Assembly: GCF_030272615.1 (NCBI RefSeq)
Contig: NC_081413.1
Span: forward strand, 160,516,849 to 160,580,848
Reading direction: 5' to 3'
DNA: 64,000 bases
Origin: Cryptomeria japonica
Lineage: Eukaryota > Streptophyta > Pinopsida > Cupressales > Cupressaceae
Numbering within the stretch: position 1 is the first letter of the stretch; each line of letters begins with the position of its first letter. The notes under the pieces were generated by a model. The model was given only the letters and a program-made list of their open reading frames with translations. It was not told the origin of the DNA and searched no databases. Positions 1 through 11,913 of the stretch are shown piece after piece. Made by a program: the position numbers and the translations under genes.

Positions 1-1035
1 TAATGAATTCACTCTCCTAATTGGGTTAAAAAGAGCGTCATCCTTCATTAAGAATCACTTTCACCTCGCAAAAGAAGGAAGTATTGCATTCTTATTCTCT
101 TCTTTGTCTTATTCTAGAAGATGTTATATTTGTCATCTCGGGGATAGGTGTCTTTTTGTACAAAGATCTCTTCTCCTCTAAGGATCTCCTTTACACATAT
201 TACAAGATATCCCTTTTCAACTATCTTATCCTTGCTTAAAGAGTGCAAAACTCTCTTGCTTGGATCTATGACATTGTTGCATTTTTTGGGTATCTTCTTT
301 TGTAATAAAGGTAGGTATCCTTGTTCTACTTTACTTATGACATAAACATTACACTTTTTGAGCAATGGGTCATTCTCGGAACCAGAGCATAGACTCTTAG
401 AGCGAGATGTCTCCATTTTTCTTTTATGCAAGGTGATTATTCTCAGAACCAAAGCACAGACTCTTAGAGCGAGATGTCATGCTTTTGTACTATACATATA
501 CAGGTTGTAGCATACTCGGGCATAGACTCCTATGAGATGCTTCTAACCTTACTTACACACACATACACGAGGTTGGGTGGAACTAGCGGCATAAGGCTAG
601 ACTTTCCCACTCTCCTCCCTTACATGGATCACCTAGACAGACTCTAAGGGCTAGTTTTCCATGTCCTTTTTTCCATGGATCACCTAGACAAGATCTAGGG
701 GCGAGAAGTCCATGTTTTCTCTCTCACTATTCTTCTCATGGATCACCAATGGGTGTATTCATGCTTTTTTCCTTTCTTTTCTTCTCTTTGCATTTTGTTT
801 CCATTTACATCCTTCATCTTGTGTTAGAGAACTCTCAAATCCTCACACTCTTTGTTGTGTTGGAATTGAGATTTAGTCCTCTTTCTTACCAAATGATTCT
901 CCATTAATTTTTGATCTCATATCAAATCTTCTTGTGAGAATTTGTCATCAATATTCTTTAACAATTCGGAGTGGTAAACATGATACCCTGTTTCAACTCA
1001 CTAAAATTAGCAAGCCGAAACAGGGGGGGGCATAT
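1..1035 (+). repeat. 3' internal region of the gypsy element, first direct copy
   Basis: This stretch is nearly identical to 7769-8800 in the same orientation, and positions 560-1035 also occur inverted at 5181-5638. It contains no convincing gene. Inside it, a segment with 'gactcttagagcgagatgtc' occurs twice about 70 bases apart, and a 'catggatcacctagaca' phrase is repeated around 620-690. It ends with a purine-rich run, gaaaca followed by eight G, at 1018-1030, which is probably polypurine-tract material. Just past that run the sequence switches to a piece matching 6612-6648 and then to inverted gag. Confidence 0.8.
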
Positions 1036-1037
1036 AG

Positions 1038-2963
1038 CTACCCTCGAATTTTCATCACCTTCTCTTCCTGAAATGGCTGATCGTTATGGTCGTGAATTTG
1101 AAAGGGATGTTTGCATATAGCAGTGTCATTTATGATAACCACAATCATCAAGGGATCATATTGATGTTGAATTTCACTAGTAGGCAACTCATCTTGAGTG
1201 AACACAATTTGAGCTTTAGGATTCATCACAGAGTTAACCAAAGACACTATATTACTAGATGTATTAGGTGGAGGAACATTCAAATCTTTCAAGGCATCTT
1301 GTAACATTCCATGATGAGCGAAAGAAGCTTGGATCAAATCCCAAAGGGATATCTTAGCAGGGGTAGCTTTAAGTTGTTCTATGAGATCATATTCCTTACC
1401 AAGAACTTGTGAAATATGTGGAGCTTGCAGAGGAATAGGTTTGGAAGGAGGAAGCGAAGTGGGGATAACTGGAGGAGGATTAGGTTGCCTATTGTTTATT
1501 GTGTTATAGGTATGAGAAACCGCATGATAACTTTCTCTAGTCAGTTGCTTAGCATACTCATAAGGGCTCTTAGTAGAGTAACCTCCTTGCACAATAATAA
1601 TAGGTTTCTTAGGAGTGGAAAAAGAATCATTAGCATAACCACCTTGAACCACTAAGATAGGCTTATTTAAAGGTTGAGAATTTTGAGAAGGACAAGTACC
1701 TTGGACAGTGAAGAGAGGTTTGTTAGGTGTCTCATTCACATGTATCAAATTGATTGAGGATGGTTTAGAGGAATGAACAAAAGTGTTGGAAGGATTATTG
1801 ATAGTCTTCTCTTGCACTAAAATTTTATCAATTTTAGGAGAGAGACAAGGGATAGGCATTGATGTTCTAGTAGGAAGAGGAAAGGTCATATCATCCTCTA
1901 TCATCAAAAGACCTACATGGGGAATAAACTCTCTAGGAGAAGGATCAACATTACTCTCTAAAGTATCACTTTTGAGAGGGAGATCTTTGAAAGAGATGTT
2001 AACCATCTTGCTTTGAACTAGGGTATCCTTATGAGTAGAACCAAGTTGAGGAGAGGGAGATGCTTTTTTAGAGGGAGAATAATTGATATTCAAGGAAGGT
2101 GAGAAACTATCAATGGAGAGAGAATAATCTAAACCTTCTTCTAATGGTTCATCCCAAATAGTGAGGTTGTTGAAAGGAATGTTTGAAGTATTGTCAATTT
2201 CGGGAGAGGAGATAACATTTTTTATTAATTCTTCATCCTTAGGAGGGAGAGAATCAATAGATGTGTTAAACTCATCCTCTTTCCTCAAAATATTTTCAAT
2301 ATGATCTTTATGGGAGAGAGATTTAAGGAAATTGCTTATTATTTCATCTTCCTTCTCTAAGGGATGCTTATGGGTAAGATAAACTTTAGGAGAAGGGTAA
2401 GCATTTATCATTAATTCATCATCTCTAGTGGGAATTTTGTTGGAAAAGGAAATGCCATCACTAGGAAATGTAGGGATAATGTCATCTTCTTGCACAAAAG
2501 GATCCTCATGAAGGGAGTGTTTTTTAGGAGGAACATGAACATATTTCTCCAAAGATTCATGCTTAGGAAGGAGATCTTTGAAAGAAGTGTTCATAACCTC
2601 TTATTGCACTAACATGCCCCCATTGGAAGGACCAACTTTAGGAGAAAATAATTCAATGTCCATCAATACCTTTTCACTTAGAGAGGCATCATGGAGGGAA
2701 GGTGAAGTAACATTAAGAAACGTGTTTATGATATCATTCTCTTCCTCTAGGATAGCTAAATAGGAAGGGCACATTTTAGGAGAATTACCAAGATCACTCT
2801 TAAAGACTTCTTCCCTAGAGCATGGGAGAGTCTCAAAGGGATTGGTAGAAACTCTTTTAGGCACTAAAATGTTGTTATAGATGGGGGGAGTTTCTTTAGA
2901 AGAAGGAAAAATTGAAACAAGGGAAGCTAACCCATTATCACATCTATGGAATGAATGCATCAT
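1038..2963 (-). pseudogene. gag-like polyprotein frame of the gypsy element
   Basis: One minus-strand frame of about 640 codons is broken by a single in-frame TAA at 2601-2603. The first part ends in MLVQ and the second starts at the ATG at 2594. The protein is rich in Ser, Pro, Asp and Lys and has no zinc knuckle that I can see. Low-complexity segments recur, and three similar units read NKPLFTVQG, NKPILVVQG and KKPIIIVQG. Near the C-terminus comes the Tat/Ogre-style gag-protease linker (EYDLIEQLKATPAKISL), then a stretch that is duplicated in forward orientation from 5642. The frame leaves homology right after NDTAI and ends in about 30 residues translated across the inversion junction. Structural (capsid) function is inferred from position after the primer site; sequence alone does not show it. 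Confidence 0.7.
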
Positions 2964-3283
2964 GACAACAATTTTCCTCTTTCAAATGATAACACATGCA
3001 AAATAGAAGAAAATGTTCAATTTTAACCAATGCAAGCACTTAGAATGTAGATTTAGAAAATGAAATTTATGACTCAAATGAGTTCCTAAATCAGATTTGA
3101 AATTATTGATCCCAATTAAGCTACCCACAAGTTCAACTTTGAATTGAAAAATTAGGGTTTTAGCAAAAATTTCCTCTAAATTTTTGAATATTGCAAGAAA
3201 TTAAAACTTTTAAATACAAATTTGAATTTGAAAACACTCAAATTTGAAAACATAAATCAGAATTAGAGAAGATTGGAGTTCAC
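2964..3283 (-). other. 5' leader of the gypsy element
   Basis: This is the non-coding leader between the primer binding site and the first Met of the gag-like frame, read on the minus strand. It is AT-rich and holds no recognisable gene. A downstream ATG at 2963 was taken as the likely gag start. Confidence 0.55.
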
Positions 3284-3296
3284 GTCGGGTTCACCA
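3284..3296 (-). promoter_or_regulatory. Primer binding site, gypsy element
   Basis: The minus strand reads tggtgaacccgac a few bases after the LTR end. The same 13 bases occur after the 5' LTR of the non-autonomous element at 29847-29859. A TGG start a few bases inside the LTR end is what a site complementary to a tRNA 3' CCA looks like. I did not assign the tRNA. Confidence 0.75.
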
Positions 3297-3299
3297 AAA

Positions 3300-5180
3300 T
3301 GTGTAGGAGAAAAAGTGACACTAAGCAAACAGGCCCTAATCTCACTTTCAACCACACACTTGTGGAATACGAAAGAGCCTAGAGGTATCACACAATTGGC
3401 TACTTCTTTTTGTGGAAGAGAGAGCCACGGGATACCTATTAGAATTTCTATTCCCTTGTTGCAATTGAAAGATGAAATGATGCAAGTTCAATCCCTAACC
3501 CCAAAATGCAAGTATGAACTAATAACAAGATTGCAGAATTGAACTTAAATAATGGAAAGCTGTAAACACAAGGACAAGACAAGAATGCAAATGCGTACCT
3601 AGAGTTAAAATCTGAGTGAAAATGTTCAGGACGGGGGCGCGGGCGCCACTGTCCTGAATCTACCCCTGAAACTGCTCCGAAAACTGCTGTTTTGCACTCT
3701 GGAAAAGCTGTCAAAAATGCTGAAAATGCTGTTTGTCAGGAGGACCAGGGTGCCCAGCACCCCTGTCCCAGGGACCATGGTGCCCAGCGCCCTTGTCCTG
3801 GCAGGACCAGGGCGCCCCACGCCCCTATCCTGGTCTTTTGCTCTGAAATTTGGTGGGAAGGTCGGTCTCAGTCTACTTCTCCCAGATCTGCAACCTGCGG
3901 CGTCATCCGAGTCCCGAAACCTGCACTTATATCTGAAAAGGTGTTTGGGCGGCTATATAGGGTTTTTCCTTAGTCAAACCCCCACCACCTCCATGAATAG
4001 CCAATTTGTATTGTAAAATGTATTGTGTGTGCAGACCTAGTGTGTGTGCAAGGTCCTAAAATGCAAGAAAGCAAACTAGAGCAACCTAGAAAGTAAACCC
4101 TAATTGCTTGTAAATGATAATATAGATGCTCTAAATCAAGATGCAAAGTGATCTAAAGCATGAATAAAGGATATATTGAAGCTTATGCAAAGACATGAAA
4201 ACAACATGAAATCATACCCAACCCTCAAGGGAGGAATACAAGCCAATCTTCAGTCGGTAATCTCCTATTGTTCTTCAATGTCTTCCAAGCCCTAAATGGA
4301 TGAATGAAATTGATAAATGCTTGATAGAAGGATGTTGAATGTTGTTGAAGTCTTCAAAGATCTGCTCTTTCACTGCATAGAAGGTCCCTAAAAACCAAAA
4401 ATTCTGATCCTTTCAAATGAAGAAATAGAGCTCTTATGTATGAAACCCTAGGTCTTAATTTCAACTTTAGGCCGACTTAGAATTTGAATCTCTCGCCAAT
4501 TTCTTGGGGTTAAGCTTTATTTTATGATTGGATCACACTCCTAAAATTTCGGGAAAAATGTCCGGGACCATGTTGCACTCTGGGCACCATGGTCCCGACA
4601 ACTTTTCACCAAATTTTGAGGACTGTCGGATATGATGATTTTAGAGAGAATCCCGAAGTTACAGGTGATTTCGAGATGTTTTGACCCTCGAAATCAAGCC
4701 CCCGAGTTCAAAATAGGCCCTAATTAGGGTTTTTGATTAAATGATGTATTGGAGGAATAAAATGAAAAGGGCACACTTTAATGAAAGGGCCCAACTTTAT
4801 GATATGGGAGATGATAAAATAGAACCTTAGACCTAATTAATTTAATTAATTAAGTGCTAAAGGGGAAATGCAATGCAAAATGCAAAATGCGCCAAGGCGG
4901 GTGCTAAACTAGGTGTGAAATTGTACTGCGTACAATTTACGATGCTACATTTAGCCCCCACTTTAGCGGTCATATGAACACTACGTGCATATGCAAGCTA
5001 AAGTATAGAAAAGTAAACATTATTCTAAAAAGGATATATCCATAAGTCGTCGGACGAAGCCCCCAGCGGTATCTGCAGTACACAGTTAGGAACCGCACCC
5101 TACAAAACACACGTTAGATCACAAAATCACCTAATGCTTACTAAGGAAGGTGATGAAAATTTGAGGGTAGCTATATGCCC
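3300..5180 (-). repeat. LTR of the gypsy element, inverted copy
   Basis: Read on the minus strand this LTR ends ...ctcctacaca at 3300 and is followed by the primer site. It is the reverse complement of 8798-10688 with few differences. The 5' boundary is not certain: a TG start is not obvious next to the G-run at 5179-5187, so the limit is set by that polypurine-like tract. It includes the GC-rich ~31-bp repeats near 3735-3830. No coding function is assigned to reading frames here. Confidence 0.75.
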
Positions 5181-5638
5181 CCCCCTATTTCGGCTTGCTA
5201 ATTTTAGTGAGTTGAAACAGGGTATCATGTTTACCACTTCGAATTGTTAAAGAATATTGATGACGAATTCTCACAAGAAGATTTGATATGAGATCAAAAA
5301 TTAATGGAGAATCATTTGGTAAGAAAGTGGACTAAATCTCAATTCCAACACAACAAAGAGTATGAGGATTTGAGAGTTCTCTAACACAAGATGAAGGATG
5401 TAAATGGAAACAAAATGCAAAGAGAAGAAAAGAAAGGAAAAAAGCATGAATACACCCATTGGTGATCCATGAGAAGAATAGTGAGAGAGAAAACATGGAC
5501 TTCTCGCCCCTAGATCTTGCCTAGGTGATCCATGGAAAAAAGGACATGGAAAACTAGCCCTTAGAGTCTGTCTAGGTCATCCATGTAAGGGAGGAGAGTG
5601 GGAAAGTCTAGCCTTATGCCGCTAGCTCCACTCAACCT
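5181..5638 (-). repeat. Inverted copy of the 3' internal region
   Basis: Reverse complement of about 8330-8797 and of 560-1035. On the minus strand it lies just upstream of the LTR, as a 3' internal region should. It stops abruptly at 5638 where forward protease coding sequence begins. A short shared 'gcatg' may mark the join. Confidence 0.75.
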
Positions 5639-5641
5639 CAT

Positions 5642-7159
5642 GCATGGGATTTGATCCAAGCTTCTTCCGCTCATCATGGAATGTTACAAGATGCCTTGAA
5701 AGATTTGAATGTTCCTCCACCTAATACATCTAGTAATATAGTGTCTTTGGTTAACTCTGTGATGAATCCTAAAGCTCAAATTGTGTTTACTCAAGATGAG
5801 TTGCCTACTAGTGAAATTCAATATCAATATGATCCCTTGATGATTGTGGTTATCATAAATGACACTGCTATAAGACGAACACTGGTAGATAATGGTTCTA
5901 GCCTTAATGTGTGTAGCATTAATCTATTGCATAAGATGAATGTGGATAAATCCCTTATTGAGCCTGACTGTCATCCCATTCGAGGCTTTGATAATGTGGC
6001 TAAGTCTTCATTAGGTATTATCACCTTACCCATCACAGTGGGACCTGTTACTTTGCCTACTACTATCCATGTTATGTCGGGAAATCTAACATACATCTTG
6101 TCATTAGGGAGACCTTGGATTCACGGTATGCAAGCTGTCCCCTCTACATTGCATAGAAAAGTTAAATTCATTTATAACAATAAGACATATACCTTGATAG
6201 GTGACACTAATCTTCAAGTTTGTTTGCAAACATCTAAGCCTTCCTCTTCTAGTAATGACTCTTTGAACAAGATACCTATGGATGAATCATCACCCTCTAA
6301 TAATCAAAATTCTTTGGATGAGTCTGAAGCTCCTGAAGAAGATCCTTCTTGACTTGAGTCTACACATGAAAAGGCTTTTGATTCTGAGAAGGTTCTCGCA
6401 GAAGACGATTGGGGATCCCTTGATTTTAATCCCACCTTTGTAGGTGAATATAGGGTTCCTCCTAGAGATCTTAAAGGTAAAAAGAAGGAAGAAACTAGAG
6501 ATCAATCAGTCTTACCTGAACCTATGAGCAATAATTTTGTGGCCCCTTCTCAAACTTCTTCTCCTCATACTTCTAATTCTGAAGAGTTTAATTCTTTGTC
6601 TTATGAAAAACCACCTTCTCTTCCTAAAATGGCTGATCGTTATGGTCGTGGTTTTTGCATTTTTGCTAAGCATGGGTATCATGGAAATGGTTGTGGTGCT
6701 CATGAACAAGGGATAAAAGTTCCTCTAGACACTAATTTTCACAATTATGCCTTTGGACTCGTCTATAATCCCTCCAAATGTACCAAAGCATCTAAAAGAC
6801 CATCTCTCAATGTGAATGCTATATTTAGTGGTGATGATGATCTCACTTCAACTAAATCATCTTCTACTTCTATCAACTCTCATTCCTCTCATAAGGAAAT
6901 CTTGGTGATGAACAAATCTCTTTATGACTCCCCTCAAATTTCTAAATCCACTTATGAATCTTTATCTCCTATTCATAATAAAGTCCTTTCCTCCAGGGAT
7001 AAGGCTCTAATAAATTACAGTCATCCCTCTTCTAAGATGTCTTGTGACTTTTCTTCTTCAATTTTTATCATTTTATACATGTTTTTGATCTCACTTATAG
7101 TCGAGCATTTAGCATGTCACATTCAAATACCTCATTCAATCTATCATGTCTTTAAATAA
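5642..7159 (+). pseudogene. Aspartic protease and G-patch-like region of the gypsy polyprotein
   Basis: One forward frame of about 505 codons is broken by a single TGA at 6350-6352. It starts inside the gag-protease linker with no start codon of its own, because the rearrangement removed the upstream part. A retropepsin domain follows: the active-site loop reads LVDNGSSLNV (residues about 77-86), then LGRPWIHG, the C-terminal protease motif typical of plant Tat elements. After the stop the frame continues with GFCIFAKHGYHGNGCG followed by HEQGI, which has the glycine spacing of a G-patch domain. No reverse transcriptase follows; the frame ends in a hydrophobic tail near 7050-7159. The protease should cut the polyprotein, but with the stop and missing pol this copy cannot be autonomous. 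Confidence 0.8.
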
Positions 7160-8797
7160 CATTAATGCCTGTTATGTTGCTCATCATTATGTGACATTGG
7201 TAGCTCATTTACTGGGGGCTCATTGTCATTCATGATGGTACAATTTCAAGTGCAATCATATTTTTGAAGCAACATAATAGCCTAATTTTCTTGTTCCTAC
7301 GGGGACAAGAGTGATTTCATACATCTCTTCTTTTTATGGTTAAAATTTCCCTTTGGGGTAATAATGTGGAAATATTGATCATCTTTTCTTTAGAATCCTC
7401 TTTTCCTAGTTATGGGAGAAGATGTGTATTCTCTTTCCTCTCCTACCCACTTCTTGTGAGGAGCATTTTACATACACTAATGTCTTGCTTGCATGAACTC
7501 ATGTGACTATGTAGTACATTTTGCTTATGTCTAAATCTCTCCCTAGAAGATTGTGTAAGTCCTTCTCATTGTCCTTATCCTTGGGAGGCAATGATCTTTC
7601 CTTATTTTCATCTAAGGATCCACTTTTTCCTATTTTGTGGATGGTGTGAACTTTATTACTTGATGTTATTCCTTGTATGCATTTGTTGTTGTTTGTTCAA
7701 GGATTCTCTCTTACAAGAGGTGTAAGTCCTTGACTACAACCTCTTTTGCACTTGGTAAAATACATCCATAATGAATTCACTCTCCTAATTGGGTTAAAAA
7801 GAGCGTCATCCTTCATTAAGAATCACTTTCACCTCGCAAAAGAAGGAAGTATTGCATTCTTATTCTCTTCTTTGTCTTATTCTAGAAGATGTAATATTTG
7901 TCCTCTCGAGGATAGGTGTCTTTTCGTACAAAGATCTCTTCTCCTCTAAGGATCTCCTTTACACATATTACAAGATATCCCTTTTCAACTATCTTATCCT
8001 TGCTTAAAGAGTGCAAAACTCTCTTGCTTGGATCTATGACATTGTTGCATTTTTTGGGTATCTTCTTTTGTAATAAAGGTAGGTATCCTTGTTCTACTTT
8101 ACTTATGACATAAACATTACACTTTTTGAGAAATGGGTCATTCTTGGAACCAAAGCACAGACTCTTAGAGCGAGATGTCTCCATTTTTCTTTTATGCAAT
8201 GTGATTATTCTCGGAACCAGAGCATAGACTCTGAGAGCAAGATGTCACGCTTTTGTACTATACATATACAGGTTGTAGCATACTCGGGTATAGACTCCTA
8301 TGAGATGCTTCTAACCTCACTTACACACACATGCACGAGGTTGAGTGGAACTAGCGGCATAAGGCTAGACTTTCCCACTCTCCTCCCTTACATGGATCAC
8401 CTAGACAAACTCTAAGGGCTAGTTTTCCATGTCCTTTTTTCCATGGATCACCTAGACAAGATCTAGGGGCGAGAAGTCCATGTTTTCTCTCTCACTATTC
8501 TTCTCATGGATCACCAATGGGTGTATTCATGCTTTTTTCCTTTCTTTTCTTCTCTTTGCATTTTGTTTCCATTTACATCCTTCATCTTGTGTTAGAGAAC
8601 TCTCAAATCCTCACACTCTTTGTTGTGTTGGAATTGAGATTTAGTCCTCTTTCTTACCAAATGATTCTCCATTAATTTTTGATCTCATATCAAATCTTCT
8701 TGTGAGAATTTTTCATCAATATTCTTTAACAATTCGAAGTGGTAAACATGATACCCTGTTTCAACTCACTAAAATTAGCAAGCCGAAACAGGGGGGG
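7160..8797 (+). other. Non-coding 3' internal region of the gypsy element
   Basis: There is no supported gene. The last kilobase duplicates 1-1035. It includes the twice-repeated 'gagcgagatgtc' segments and the 'catggatcacctagaca' phrases and ends in a G-run at about 8786-8796, the likely polypurine tract. In related autonomous elements this position would follow pol; here pol is absent. Confidence 0.65.
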
Positions 8798-10688
8798 GCA
8801 TTTAGCTACCCTCAAATTTTCATCACCTTCCTTAGTAAGCATTAGGTGATTTTGTGATCTAACGTGTGTTTTGTAGGGTGCGGTTCCTAATTGTCTACTG
8901 CAGATACCGCTGGGGGCTTCGTCCAACGACTTATGGATATATCCTTTTTCAAATAATGTTTACTTTTTTGTACTTTAGCTTGCATATGCACGTAGTGTTC
9001 ATATGACCGCTAAAGTGGGGGCTAAATGTAGCGTCGTAAATTGTACGCAGTACAATTTCACACCTAGTTTAGCACCCGCCTTGGCGCATTTTGCATTTTG
9101 CATTGCATTTCCCCTTTAGCACTTAATTAATTAAATTAATTAGGTCTAAGGGTCTATTTTATCATCTCCCATATCATAAAGTTGGGCCCTTTCATTAAAG
9201 TGTGCCCTTTTCATTTTATTCCTCCAATACATCATTTAATCAAAAACCCTAATTAGGTCCTATTTTGAACTTGGGGGCTTGATTTCGAGGATCAAAACAT
9301 CTCGAAATCACCTGTAACTTCGGGATTGTCTCTAAAATCATCATATCCGATAGTCCTGAAAATTTGGTGAAAAGTTGTTGGGACCATGGCACCCGGAGTG
9401 CAACATGGTCCCGAACATTTTTCGCAAAATTTTAGGAGCGCGATCCAATCATAAAATAAAGCTTAACCCCAAGAAATTGGCAGGAGATTCAATCTCTAAG
9501 TCGGCCTAAAGTTGAAATTAAGACCTAGGGTTTCATACATAAGAGCTCTCTTTCTTCATTTGAAAGGATCAGAATTTTTGGTTTTTAGGGACCTTCTATG
9601 CAATGAAAGAGCAGATCTTTGAAGACTTCAACAACATTGAACATCCTTCTATCAAGCATTTATCAATTTCATTCATCCATTTAGGGCTTGGAAGACATTG
9701 AATCACAATAGGAGATTACCGACTGAAGATTGGCTTGTATTCCTCCCTTGAGGGTTGGGTATGATTTCATGTTGTTTTCATGTCTTTGCATAAGCTTCAA
9801 TATATCCTTTATTCATGCTTTAGATCACTTTGCATCTTGATTTAGAGCATCTACATTATCATTTACAAGAAATTAGGGTTTACTTTCTAGGTTGCTCTAG
9901 TTTGCTTTCTTGCATTTTAGGACCTTCCACACACACTAGGTCTGCACACACAATACATTTTACAATACAAATTGGCTATTCATGGAGGTGGAAATCACGG
10001 AAGTGGGGATTTGACTAAGGAAAAACCTTATATAGCCACCCAAACACCTTTTCAGATATAAGTGCAGGTTTCGGGACTTGGACGACGCCGTAGGTTGCAG
10101 ATCCGGGAGAAGCAGACTGAGACAGACCTTCCCACCAAATTTCAGAGCAAAAGACTAGGACAGGGGCATGGGGTGCCCTGGTCCTGCCAGGACAGGGGCA
10201 CTGGGCACCCTGGTCCCTAGGACAGGGGCGTTAGGTGCCCTGGTCCTCCTGACAGACAGCATTTTCAGCATTTTTGACAGCTTTTCCAGAGTGCAAAACA
10301 GCAGTTTTCGGAGCAGTTTCAGGGGTAGATTCAGGACAGTGGCGCCCGCGCCCCCGTCCTGAACATTTTCACTCAGATTTTAACTCTAGGTATGCATTTG
10401 CATTCTTGTCTTGTCCTTGTGTTTACAGCTTTCCATTATTTAAGTTCAATTCTGCAATCTTGTTATTAGTTCATACTTGCATTTTGGGGTTAGGGATTGA
10501 ACTTGCATCATTTCATCTTTCAATTGCAACAAGGGAATATGAATCTTAATAGGTATCTCGTGGCTCTCTCTTCCACAAAAAGAAGTAGCCAATTGTGTGA
10601 TACCTCTAGGCTCTTTCGTATTCCACAAGTGTGTGGTTGAAAGTGAGATTAGGGCCTGTTTGCTTAGTGTCACTTTTTCTCCTACACA
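8798..10688 (+). repeat. 3' LTR of the gypsy element
   Basis: About 1.9 kb, ending ...ctcctacaca at 10688, directly followed by copia sequence (reverse complement of the RNase H coding region). It is matched by the inverted LTR at 3300-5180. Conserved landmarks include 'ttaattaattaaattaatt' near 9125 and a GC-rich repeat block at 10160-10250. The left boundary is approximate. Confidence 0.75.
10160..10250 (+). repeat. GC-rich ~31-bp tandem repeat inside the LTR
   Basis: Three imperfect units begin 'gacaggggc' and end 'ccctggtcc', each partly self-complementary. The inverted LTR carries the same block near 3735-3830. It stands out from the AT-rich surroundings and is followed at 10335-10362 by a second GC-rich run with gcgcccgcgccccc. 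Confidence 0.8.
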
Positions 10689-11842
10689 CTATCATCCACA
10701 TCTCCTACCCAATTTGCATCTGTGTATGCATATAGATCAAAATTTTCATCTTTATGATACCATAATCCAATATTTGTTGTGCCTTGTAAGTACCGGAAAA
10801 TCCTTTTTACTGCTGATTCATGATTTTCCCTAGGATTACTCTGAAATCTAGAAACTATACATATTGCATTCATAATATCAGGTCTGGTTTGTGTCAAATA
10901 TAGTAAACCTCCTATCATAGATTTGTATCTAGTTGAATTGACAGGTGTAGATTCATCCCTTTGAGATAATTTTTCATTTGTAGTTATAGGTGTGCTTACC
11001 GGTGTAGAGTTTTCCATCCCAAATTTCTTAAGTAGTTCTTTCAAGTACTTAGATTGACTAAAAAATATGCCTTTATCAGTCTGTAAAATCTACAATCCTA
11101 AAAAGAATTTTATTTCTCCTATCATAAACATTTCAAATTCATGTTGCATTTCAAGAGAAAATTCTTTGCATAATTCATCTTCTCCTCCAAAGATTATATC
11201 ATCAACAAATACTTCAATAATCAAGATATCACCATTAGTTACTTTGTAATATAAATTGCTATCTGCATTTCCTTTAGTAAAACCAATCTTTAAAAGATAC
11301 TTATCCAATCTTTCATACCAAGCTCTTGGAGCTTGTTTTAATCCATACAGAGCTTTTCTTAATTTGCAAACCATATCATTGTCATCTATCAAGGAAAATC
11401 CATCAGGCTATTCAATATAGACTTCCTCTTCAAGATCTCCATTCAAAAATGCACATTTGATATCCATTTGATAACTTTGTAATCCTTGTGAGCTGCAAAG
11501 GCCAAGAATAATCTAACTGCCTCAATTCTGGCTACTGGTGCAAAGGTTTCATTGTAATCAACTCCTTCTTTCTGAGAGTATCCCTTACACACTAGTCTTG
11601 CTTTATTTCTGACAACCTTACCATCTTCATTGAGTTTGTTTCTAAATACCCATTTGGTTCCAATTACATTTTTATTTTTAGGCTGGGGAACTAATGTCCA
11701 AGTATTATTTTTCTCAATTTGTCCTAATTCTTCTTCCATAGCTTTAATCCAAAATTTGTCTTCACATGCCTCATTGATAGATAATGGTTCAATTTGAGAA
11801 ATAAGACATACCTCTTCATTTTCCAATCTTCCTCTTGTCATG
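10689..11842 (-). pseudogene. copia-A reverse transcriptase and partial RNase H
   Basis: The reverse transcriptase begins near 11841 with the usual IKAMEEEL and [12 protein letters not shown] segments, continues through [12 protein letters not shown] and contains the catalytic FVDDIIFGG. RNase H starts near 10800 and stops after TDANWVGDVDD where the gypsy LTR cuts in. The breaks are a one-base deletion near 11473 (the conserved KVYQMD region is shifted), an in-frame TAG near 11408 before PDGF, and a TAG at 11090-11092 replacing the Gln of the FLGLQI motif. The last stop recurs in copia-C and copia-E. This domain would copy the element RNA into DNA; it is not functional here. Confidence 0.9.
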
Positions 11843-11913
11843 ACTCCTTTAAATTTGCTTCCAATTATCTGATCTTCAAAATGATTCAGTCTTACATACC
11901 AGGGTGTCTTAGT

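Larger units (their letters stand above)
1..10688 (+). mobile_element. Rearranged Ty3/gypsy element, Tat/Ogre-like, left end outside window
   Basis: The order seen on the plus strand is: 3' internal region (1-1035), minus-strand gag (2963-1038), minus-strand primer site and LTR (3284-5180), minus-strand 3' internal region (5181-5638), plus-strand protease (5642-7159), 3' internal region (7160-8797) and LTR (8798-10688). The Tat-lineage call rests on a linker that reads EYDLIEQLKATPAKISL, a protease with DNGSSLNV and LGRPWIH, LTRs near 1.9 kb and long non-coding internal regions. No reverse transcriptase, RNase H or integrase is present, so this copy is non-autonomous. The right LTR ends at 10688 inside the RNase H of a copia element; the predicted target duplication is CTATC at 10689-10693, but its partner lies outside the window. 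The element is the youngest insertion on the left side. Confidence 0.85.

Noticed and set aside
3620-4016. Overlapping open frames in the gypsy LTRs (also 10168-10549 in the other copy) that look like conserved proteins
   Set aside because: They are conserved only because the two LTRs are copies of each other, they run through GC-rich repeats on both strands, and they lack any domain.
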